A stretch of DNA of 7,877 nucleotides from assembly GCA_024653385.1 (NCBI GenBank), contig JANLFZ010000288.1, forward strand, positions 1-7,877, read 5' to 3'. Made by a program: the position numbers and the translations under genes. Every line of letters starts with the position of its first letter. Position 1 is the stretch's first letter. This DNA is from Thermoguttaceae bacterium. GTDB lineage: Bacteria > Planctomycetota > Planctomycetia > Pirellulales > Thermoguttaceae. This document shows, in pieces, positions 1-5,215 of this stretch. The notes under the pieces were generated by a model that was given only the letters and a program-made list of their open reading frames with translations, was not told the origin of the DNA and did not search any database.

Positions 1-890
1 GGGGTCTGGGGAGGCTGGGGCACGGCGGGCGGTGGCGCGGTCGGCGCGCCCGCCACGGCTTGCTGCACCATCCCCGGGAGCATCACGCCAAAGCCCGCGC
101 CTAGGCCCATTCCCATCGCTCCGCCCCCGGTGCCCCCCGACTCGGCCAGTTTCGACAGGCTCTGCGCCGCCTGGAACTTCATGAAGGCGCCGAGGTCGCC
201 GACCGCCCCCATCGCGCTTCGGGCGTCGATGGCCTTCTGCACCTCCTCGGGAGGCGTGATCGCGTTGATGAAGAAATCGACCAACTCCAACCCGTACTTC
301 GAAAACTCCTCCGACACCTTGGCCCGCGTGGCCGAGGCGATCTGGTCGTACCGCGCCGGCAAGTCGAGCAGGCCGACCGCGGCCTTGCCCAAGACCTCGG
401 TCAGACGCGAAACGATCAGGTCCTTGAGGAACGCCGTCACCTCGTCGGTGGTGTACTTGCCTTGCGTGCCGACCAGCGTGTTGAGCAAGAGCGGGCCGTC
501 GACCACGCGGAACGAGAACTTGCCGAAACTCCGCAGCCGCACGATGCCGAAGTCGGCGTCGCGGAACGCGATCGGCTGGCGCGTGCCCCACTTCTGATCG
601 AGAAACGTCTGCTTGCCGATGTAGTACACCGAACACTGGAAGGGCGATTTCTCCCAGGGGATCGTCAACAACCGCGTGATGATCGGCAGGTTCGGCGTGG
701 TCAACGTGTAGCGGCCGGGGCCGAAGCGGTCCATCGCCTTGCCGTCGCGGAAGAAGATGGCCTCCTGGGTCTCCTGGACGATCAATTGGGCCCCGTACTT
801 GATGTCGGCCGAACCCTCCGGAGGCACCCGATGGACGAGCGAGGCATTGGTAGGGTCGAAGAACTCAATCACCTCGAGCCGGATGGACAT
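1..890 (-). CDS. SPFH/Band-7 domain protein, YdjI/COG4260 type (C-terminus beyond window)
   Basis: The reverse strand encodes 296 residues starting MSIRLEVIEFFDP and is still open at the left edge, so the gene is partial. Residues about 25-225 match the SPFH (stomatin/prohibitin/flotillin) family annotated as 'virion core protein' or COG4260. Visible signatures are QLIVQETQEAIFFRDGKA (about 35-52), FGPGRYTL (56-63), the FRDADFGIVRLRSFGKFSFRV stretch (109-129) and an amphipathic region ending DFFINAITPPEEVQKAID (205-222). After about residue 250 comes a Gly/Met-rich linker, then a Pro/Ala-rich tail. Family members normally end in a zinc ribbon, which would lie outside the window. There is no N-terminal membrane helix, which fits a peripheral scaffold. 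In Bacillus subtilis the relative YdjI helps recruit a PspA protein to the membrane; a similar role here is inference. The start is supported by AAGGA at 896-900, placed just after the upstream gene's stop, which suggests coupled translation. Confidence 0.9.
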   Translation of the reverse strand, partial: MSIRLEVIEFFDPTNASLVHRVPPEGSADIKYGAQLIVQETQEAIFFRDGKAMDRFGPGRYTLTTPNLPIITRLLTIPWEKSPFQCSVYYIGKQTFLDQKWGTRQPIAFRDADFGIVRLRSFGKFSFRVVDGPLLLNTLVGTQGKYTTDEVTAFLKDLIVSRLTEVLGKAAVGLLDLPARYDQIASATRAKVSEEFSKYGLELVDFFINAITPPEEVQKAIDARSAMGAVGDLGAFMKFQAAQSLSKLAESGGTGGGAMGMGLGAGFGVMLPGMVQQAVAGAPTAPPPAVPQPPQT

Positions 891-904
891 GGTGTTCCTT
901 TCCT

Positions 905-1435
905 TTACCGCAGGGTGTCCCAAGGGGTGTTCCAGCCGCGCAACAACTCGTCGCGTTGGCTCCATCGGCGGTCGAGCTGTTCGAGTTCCGCCAACAGCTC
1001 GCGCAAGCGGCCGGCCAGTTCCTCGCGCTGCTGGGGCAGCGCCGCAAACGACTGCTCGAGCGCCTCGACGTCCCGCATCAGGTCCATGTCGTGCTGGTAC
1101 ACGTCCTCGAGGCGGGCCTCGTCCACCTGGACGAAATCGAAAAAGCCGCGGTAGCCCTGCATGGCCCCGCGGATGCGACCGATGAGCTTGTCAACACGCC
1201 CTCGCACGCGGTCCAACTCGGGAAGCGTCTCCAATCGGCCGGCATCGGCCAGGACGCGGGCCAGACCGTCGATCGACTGCTTGCCGCGCTGGAGGCGGTC
1301 GGCCAGGTAGTCGCGGGCCATCCGGTCGCTCTGGCGACGGTATTCCTTCTCGAGGTAGCCGCGGAAGCCCGGTATTCGCCGCAGGTACTCTTCCAGCCAG
1401 CCGCGCTGGGAAGCATGATCGCTCGGTTCGGCCAT
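905..1435 (-). CDS. Helical charged protein of unknown function, partner of the SPFH gene
   Basis: This ORF of 176 residues starts MAEPSDHASQRGW. I cannot assign a function. The protein is almost entirely Arg-, Glu-, Asp- and Leu-rich, with no signal peptide and no membrane segment, so it is probably cytosolic and alpha-helical. An N-terminal block with IPGFRGYLEKEYRRQSD (about 21-37) looks like a conserved family signature. The C-terminal third (about 128-165, with LEQSFAALPQQREELAGRLR and LLAELEQLDRRW) has heptad-like leucines consistent with a coiled coil. A GGAGG core lies about 6 bases before the ATG at 1433-1435. The stop lies 14 bases before the SPFH start, and the SPFH ribosome binding site directly follows the TAA, so the two are probably co-translated. 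In B. subtilis the SPFH relative YdjI sits in an operon with a coiled-coil PspA-like protein. This protein could be an analogous helical partner, but I see no clear PspA homology. Confidence 0.85.
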   Translation of the reverse strand: MAEPSDHASQRGWLEEYLRRIPGFRGYLEKEYRRQSDRMARDYLADRLQRGKQSIDGLARVLADAGRLETLPELDRVRGRVDKLIGRIRGAMQGYRGFFDFVQVDEARLEDVYQHDMDLMRDVEALEQSFAALPQQREELAGRLRELLAELEQLDRRWSQRDELLRGWNTPWDTLR

Positions 1436-1474
1436 GATTTCCTCCTCGGCTGACGTGGAATCGGTGGCTCCATC

Positions 1475-1882
1475 TTATCGCCAGGTGTTCTCGGCGGTCC
1501 AGCACCTTCGAAGAAGCTGCTCCACGATCGGCGCGTTGGCCGGGGGGAATCGATACTCCGCCAACTCGCCGACGGGCACCCAGCGGAACGGGGCCGTTGG
1601 AGACCGCGTGGGATCCAGGGGGGTGGCGCAATGGAAGTACAAACAAACCGGGCCGTGGGGGTACTCGTACAGCACTTCCTGAACCGGACCGACCAGCCGG
1701 ACCTCGAGGCCCGTCTCCTCGCGGCACTCGCGCACCGCGGCTTGTTCGGGCGTCTCGTGGGGCTGAACTTTGCCCCCGGGAAACTCCCAGAACCCCGCCA
1801 AGGGGCTTCCCTCCGGCCGGCGTCCCACGAGCACTTGGTCGGCATACTGCACCACGGCCACGGCGACGGAAACCGCAGACAT
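1475..1882 (-). CDS. MutT-type Nudix hydrolase (8-oxo-dGTP diphosphatase-like)
   Basis: The protein has 135 residues and starts MSAVSVAVAVV. It carries a complete Nudix box, G-x5-E-x7-REC-x-EE-x-GL (residues 37-59), preceded by the MutT-like LAGFWEFPGGK (28-38). The paired glutamates E55 and E56 and E52 are in place to bind the catalytic metal. Enzymes of this type hydrolyse nucleoside triphosphates to monophosphate and pyrophosphate; MutT itself removes mutagenic 8-oxo-dGTP. The length fits a single-domain MutT enzyme. The substrate cannot be fixed from sequence, so other (d)NTPs or related nucleotides remain possible. A longer reading from the ATG at 1895-1897 adds five residues but has no ribosome binding site, whereas GGGGGAG at 1889-1895 sits 6 bases before the ATG used here. 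It is probably the first gene of a leftward operon, 39 bases before the helical protein gene. The functional link to the SPFH gene is not obvious. Confidence 0.93.
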   Translation of the reverse strand: MSAVSVAVAVVQYADQVLVGRRPEGSPLAGFWEFPGGKVQPHETPEQAAVRECREETGLEVRLVGPVQEVLYEYPHGPVCLYFHCATPLDPTRSPTAPFRWVPVGELAEYRFPPANAPIVEQLLRRCWTAENTWR

Positions 1883-1888
1883 CACGAA

Positions 1889-1895
1889 CTCCCCC
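1889..1895 (-). promoter_or_regulatory. Ribosome binding site of the Nudix gene (decides start)
   Basis: GGGGGAG on the minus strand lies 6 bases upstream of the ATG at 1880-1882. It favours this start over the in-frame ATG at 1895-1897, which has only a pyrimidine-rich stretch in front of it. Confidence 0.6.
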
Positions 1896-1950
1896 ATTCA
1901 GGGTAGAGAAGATGTGTACTTATTAGGGGGCATGAACCGTCCGATTGATC

Positions 1951-1979
1951 TTGCCCGGTTTGCCCGAAAGGACTATAGT
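1951..1979 (+). promoter_or_regulatory. Predicted sigma70-type promoter for the glycosyltransferase genes
   Basis: TTGCCC (1951-1956) and TATAGT (1974-1979) are separated by 17 bases, which is ideal spacing for a housekeeping promoter (4/6 and 5/6 matches to TTGACA and TATAAT). Transcription would start near 1986, about 50 bases before the GT-C start codon. The -10 lies inside the perfect palindrome GACTATAGTC (1971-1980). The TTGCCCG containing the -35 is repeated in the spacer at 1960-1966. No equally good promoter was seen on the opposite strand for the Nudix operon. Confidence 0.55.
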
Positions 1980-2035
1980 CCGCCGCTGCCCTGGGCCGGG
2001 CGCGGACGTTTTGTTGCAAGGGGACTGGGGACTTC

Positions 2036-3685
2036 ATGGCCAACCTGCTCACTCCGTTCCAGCCCGCGCCCGACGAGTATCCGAACGGGCTGGCCACCCC
2101 CCAGCCACAGCGGGCCACCTACCCTCGTCGCGCATGGCTCTTGGTCGGGCTGGTTCTCCTGTGTCTGGTCCCCCGGGCCCTGATGGCCCTTCGGGTGCCG
2201 AGCGTGGTCTCGGATGGGGCACTCTACATCCAGCTTGCCAAGTCGCTCGAGGCCGGCGATTACCGGGGCGCATTGGGCGGAATGTCGCTGAACACCTATC
2301 CGGTCATCCTCATGGCCCTGCACCGCGCCGGCCTGGATTGGGAAACCGCGGGGAAATGGTGGGGGGTGGCGATCGCAAGTCTGGTCGTGTTGCCGCTATT
2401 CGGTTGGGCGCGCCGCCAATTCGACGACCGCATTGCCGTCATCGCCTGCGTGCTCTACGCCTTCCATCCTAAGTTGATCGCGTGGAGTCCGGAAGTGATC
2501 CGCGACTCGACGTTCTGGTTTCTGTTCATGCTTTCGCTTTACTTGCTCTGGCGGTCGATCACCGAGGTGCGGCTGGCGCTGTTCGCCGCGGCCGGGCCGG
2601 CCGTCTGCCTGGCCGCCATGACCCGATTCGAAGGGGTCTTTCTTGCGGTCCCCTTGGTGCTGTGGTCGTTCTGGCGATGGCGCGCGCTGACCCAGAGCCG
2701 CGCGCGCTTGGCCCTGGGTCTGGTGATCTGCGTCTTGCTGGTTCCCGGGCTGTTGTTGCTCGTCAATTTTCTGTGGCTCCAGAGCGAGACCATCTGGCGC
2801 CTGTTCCGGGTCGATCCCTTTGGGCGCGCCTGGACGTGGCTACAGGCCACCGTGGGGCGATGGGTGCATGGCGGGCAGGTCTTGCCGGCGGGCGTGGGCG
2901 AGCCGCTCTCGTTCGGCCGCATGGTGAGCATTTTCTTTCCCACGATGACCCGCGGTCTGTCGCCCATCTTCGCCCTGTTGATGTTCGGCGGAATGTGGGG
3001 GTGGCGGCGGGTGTGGGGCCGGCGCGACCACCAGGCCTTGTTTTACACCGGGCTGGTCGTGCTGGCGGGAATCTGGATCCAGTTGTGGTACGACAAGTTT
3101 CTCTGTCCGCGCTACGCGCTGACGATCGTGCTGTTCGCGACGGTTTTTGCCGCCCTGGGGCTCTTGGGGCTTACGGCCCGCGTGGCCCGGCTCGCCGCGT
3201 GGTTCCGTCTCGGACCGAAGTCCTCGGCCTTGGCCGTGGCCATGCCCCTGGTGGTTGCCTGCGGCGTGGGATTGGCCGACGCCATGACCAGCAGCCGCCC
3301 CTACTTCGCTTGGCGCAAGGCGGCCGTGGAGTTGGGCCACTGGGCCCAGCGGGAATTCCCCACGCCACCGTCGGTCGTGGGCCCCGCCGCCTTGGCGCCG
3401 ATCGTCAGCTACTACGCCGACGCGTCGCGGTGCCAGGTGTTCCGGTTCGACGCGGGCGATCCGGCCGTCGTGGTGGAACTGGTCAAGCAGCACCAGCCCG
3501 ACCTGCTTCTCGTGCAGCCCACGCGCGGCTTGTCGCCCGAAAAGTGCCGTGATGTGGTCCAGCGCGTGCGCGCGCTGGGTCTCGAACCCGTCCGTCCCGA
3601 ACGGCTGCCGCAAGGGTGCGCCGGCCTCGATGTGCTGATCCGCATGCCAACCGGCTGCCGGCTGGCTGCCCGGCCCGGAACCTGA
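2036..3685 (+). CDS. Polytopic GT-C glycosyltransferase, family 39/PMT-ArnT type
   Basis: The 549-residue protein has a cytosolic N-terminus of about 32 residues, then roughly ten hydrophobic segments. Examples are 33-52, 109-126 and stretches containing STFWFLFMLSLYLLW, VICVLLVPGLLLLVNFLWL, TGLVVLAGIWIQLWY and TIVLFATVFAALGLLGL. A soluble domain of about 130 residues ends the protein. Between the first two helices lies SDGALYIQLAKSLEAGD (59-75). The acidic D60 matches the first-loop catalytic Asp/Glu of GT-C enzymes, and the following NTYPVILMAL matches the proline/tyrosine motif of PMT_2/ArnT-like proteins. Such enzymes transfer a sugar from a polyprenyl-phosphate donor on the outer face of the inner membrane. 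The acceptor (protein, lipid or glycan) is not determinable. The start has a weak GGGG element about 6 bases upstream and lies about 50 bases after the predicted transcript start. The GT4 gene follows after 27 bases, so co-transcription is likely. Confidence 0.88.
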   Translation: MANLLTPFQPAPDEYPNGLATPQPQRATYPRRAWLLVGLVLLCLVPRALMALRVPSVVSDGALYIQLAKSLEAGDYRGALGGMSLNTYPVILMALHRAGLDWETAGKWWGVAIASLVVLPLFGWARRQFDDRIAVIACVLYAFHPKLIAWSPEVIRDSTFWFLFMLSLYLLWRSITEVRLALFAAAGPAVCLAAMTRFEGVFLAVPLVLWSFWRWRALTQSRARLALGLVICVLLVPGLLLLVNFLWLQSETIWRLFRVDPFGRAWTWLQATVGRWVHGGQVLPAGVGEPLSFGRMVSIFFPTMTRGLSPIFALLMFGGMWGWRRVWGRRDHQALFYTGLVVLAGIWIQLWYDKFLCPRYALTIVLFATVFAALGLLGLTARVARLAAWFRLGPKSSALAVAMPLVVACGVGLADAMTSSRPYFAWRKAAVELGHWAQREFPTPPSVVGPAALAPIVSYYADASRCQVFRFDAGDPAVVVELVKQHQPDLLLVQPTRGLSPEKCRDVVQRVRALGLEPVRPERLPQGCAGLDVLIRMPTGCRLAARPGT

Positions 3686-3712
3686 GCCCGAACGAGTATC
3701 GGCCCGCACGGC

Positions 3713-4918
3713 ATGGCGTATCGCTCGGCACACGAGGGGACACAACGGCAGATGGCGATGCACGACACGGGCGCTTTGACCGTTGTTCTGGTTTCCACCC
3801 CGGCCGATTGGGGTGGTGGCGAGGACCAGGCGCGGCTCTTGGCACACGGACTGCGCGCCCGGGGGCATCGCTGCGCCGTGTTGGCCCGCCGTGGCGGCGC
3901 CCTGGCTACCGCCCTGGCAACCGACGGTCTTGAGGTCCACGAGTTCCCTGGGCGGGGACGCAATCCGGCGGCTTGGCGCCGGATCCGCGGCGCGCTTCGC
4001 CGGATCCGTCCCGACGTGCTGCATGCGAACGACGCGCACGCCTTGTGGGCCGCCGGGCTGGCGAGTCTGGGCTTGGGCATTCCCGCGCGGATCGCATCAC
4101 GCCGCGCGGCATTTCCCCTTCGATCGGCTTGGCCCTACCGCTGGCTGGCCGACGGCGTGGTCTGCGTATCGCGCGCGGCGGCCGAGGCGTGCCGTCAGGC
4201 CGGCGTGCCGCAGCAGAGACTGCGCGTGGTGCATGATGGCGTGGATCCGGCACGGGTTCGTTCGGGCGATCGCCTGCGGGGACGGGCTGGACTGGGGCTC
4301 TCGGACGCGGATCGGCTTCTATTGGCCGTCGGCAAACTGACCGATTGCAAGGGGCACACGTTTCTTCTCTACGCGATGCCCGCCGTCCTCGCCCGGCATC
4401 CCGAGGCCGTGTGCGCGGTGGTCGGCGACGGCGAACTCCGCCACTCGTTGGAGGCCCAGGCGCTTCGGCTGGGGATCGGTCACCGGGTGCGTTTTCTTGG
4501 GTTCCGTCGGGACCTGCCGGATCTGATCCAGGCGGCCGACCTCTTCGTGCTGCCCTCGCACACCGAGGGCTTGTGTTCGACGCTCTTGGAGGCGATGTTT
4601 GCCGGTCGCCCCATCGTGGCCACCACGGCGGGTGGGATCCCCGAGGCCATCGGCCACGGGGCTCCGGCAGACGAGGTGTGTGGCTGGTCGGCTCCGCCCC
4701 GCCATGCCCCAGCCTTGGCCGCCGCAATCCTCGCCGCGCTCGATGCCCCGGAACAAGAGCGCGCCCGGCGGGGGGCTTGCGCCACGGCTCGAGCCGAGCG
4801 CCTCTTTACCGCTGAGCGCATGGTGGAGGACACCGTGCTCGCGTACCGCGATTTCCTCGCGCGCGTCGGATTCCGAGCTTCTACACACCCCCCTATGGGT
4901 GAAGGCACGGGACTCTAG
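3713..4918 (+). CDS. Glycosyltransferase family 4 (GT-B fold)
   Basis: The 401-residue protein has the standard two-domain GT-B layout. The N-terminal domain (about 22-190) begins LTVVLVSTPADWGGGEDQ, with a glycine-rich acceptor loop near G34-G36. It continues through RPDVLHANDAHALWAAG and a linker with RVVHDGVDP (171-179). The C-terminal domain (about 195-365) has LAVGKLTDCKG with donor-phosphate residues K208 and K213, VVGDGELR, RVRFLGFRRDLPDLIQAADLFVLPS, and the EX7E motif as E285 and E293 in EGLCSTLLEAM. These retaining enzymes use nucleotide sugars in the cytosol, usually for polysaccharide or lipid-linked glycan synthesis. The exact sugar is unknown. The start is uncertain: the ATG at 3713 has no ribosome binding site, while in-frame ATGs at 3752 and 3758 lie downstream of GAGGGG (3734-3739), and the family homology begins only at about residue 22. 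The gene follows the GT-C gene closely. No intrinsic terminator was seen after it. Confidence 0.92.
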   Translation: MAYRSAHEGTQRQMAMHDTGALTVVLVSTPADWGGGEDQARLLAHGLRARGHRCAVLARRGGALATALATDGLEVHEFPGRGRNPAAWRRIRGALRRIRPDVLHANDAHALWAAGLASLGLGIPARIASRRAAFPLRSAWPYRWLADGVVCVSRAAAEACRQAGVPQQRLRVVHDGVDPARVRSGDRLRGRAGLGLSDADRLLLAVGKLTDCKGHTFLLYAMPAVLARHPEAVCAVVGDGELRHSLEAQALRLGIGHRVRFLGFRRDLPDLIQAADLFVLPSHTEGLCSTLLEAMFAGRPIVATTAGGIPEAIGHGAPADEVCGWSAPPRHAPALAAAILAALDAPEQERARRGACATARAERLFTAERMVEDTVLAYRDFLARVGFRASTHPPMGEGTGL

Positions 4919-4954
4919 GGTCTCTGGAAAAGATAGGGCGGGTGCGTAATTTCG

Positions 4955-4983
4955 TTGCGAGGAAAATTCTGCGGAACTATAAT
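4955..4983 (+). promoter_or_regulatory. Predicted sigma70-type promoter for the LEPR-XLL protein
   Basis: TTGCGA (4955-4960) and a perfect TATAAT (4978-4983) are 17 bases apart. The -10 is preceded by GGAAC and lies in a locally A/T-rich patch of an otherwise GC-rich sequence. Predicted transcription starts near 4990. The large gene therefore probably has its own strong promoter, 36 bases after the GT4 stop. Confidence 0.7.
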
Positions 4984-4991
4984 GAACCTCC

Positions 4992-5033
4992 AGCATCCAA
5001 TGCTCCAGGACCTTTGTGTTCCCAGGGTCCTGG
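4992..5033 (+). promoter_or_regulatory. Two adjacent hairpins at the start of the leader transcript
   Basis: AGCAT (4992-4996) and ATGCT (5000-5004) form a 5-bp stem with a 3-base loop. Immediately next to it, CCAGGACC (5005-5012) and GGTCCTGG (5026-5033) form a perfect 8-bp stem, extendable by T-G and T-A pairs to 10 bp with a 9-base loop. No T-run follows, so this is not a typical Rho-independent terminator. The position right at the predicted 5' end suggests mRNA stabilisation or regulation, which is inference. Confidence 0.45.
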
Positions 5034-5050
5034 CTAGGGATGTCGAGTAG

Positions 5051-5215
5051 ATGACCCGACCGGCCGGACAAGTCTCCATGCTATGGCGGGGAATCTATCG
5101 GTCGGTCTCACAGGTTTCGTTGGCGAGTTTCCCGGCGGGGCATCGGCCCAACCAAGCGGTCGCGAGACTTCGATACGACGCTTTCGGTCGCCACTTCATC
5201 AAAGGAGAGGCATAA
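5051..5215 (+). CDS. Possible 54-codon upstream ORF / leader peptide, coupled to the next gene
   Basis: An ATG at 5051, directly after an in-frame TAG, opens a 54-residue ORF starting MTRPAGQVSMLWRGIYRS. It ends with a TAA at 5213-5215 whose last A is the first base of the next gene's ATG (TAATG). Such overlap allows termination-reinitiation coupling. The product is basic (many Arg), has no signal peptide and resembles nothing I recognise. The evidence for coding is weak: only a poor GAG element precedes the ATG, and third-position GC is about 64 percent by hand count, lower than in the neighbouring genes. The large gene also has its own good ribosome binding site inside this ORF. It could be a regulatory leader peptide or a chance ORF. 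Confidence 0.25.
   Translation: MTRPAGQVSMLWRGIYRSVSQVSLASFPAGHRPNQAVARLRYDAFGRHFIKGEA

Larger units (their letters stand above)
4919..5214 (+). other. Intergenic leader region before the large surface protein
   Basis: This 296-base stretch separates the GT4 stop from the start of the large repeat protein. It holds a promoter (4955-4983), two adjacent hairpins (4992-5004 and 5005-5033), a 54-codon ORF (5051-5215) and a ribosome binding site AAGGAG (5202-5207). If transcription starts near 4990, the untranslated leader is about 225 bases, which is unusually long. I found no tRNA, no recognisable riboswitch consensus and no intrinsic terminator with a T-tract. Confidence 0.6.

Noticed and set aside
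462..1154. Plus-strand ORF of 230 codons opposite the SPFH and helical genes
   Set aside because: It is antisense to the SPFH gene, whose frame carries recognisable motifs and proper ribosome binding sites.
2840..4039. Minus-strand ORF of 399 codons across the GT-C/GT4 junction
   Set aside because: It overlaps two well-supported glycosyltransferase genes and shows no family motif.
4886..4901. CACCC/GGGTG inverted repeat at the end of the GT4 gene as a terminator
   Set aside because: It has only a 5-bp stem, lies inside the coding region and has no following T-run.
5005..5033. Hairpin considered as an intrinsic terminator of the GT4 transcript
   Set aside because: No T-tract follows the stem, and it lies downstream of a strong promoter, so a role in the next gene's leader fits better.
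5034..5200. Possible riboswitch or tRNA-like element in the leader
   Set aside because: No tRNA arms and no consensus of a riboswitch class I know (for example cyclic-di-GMP) could be found by eye.
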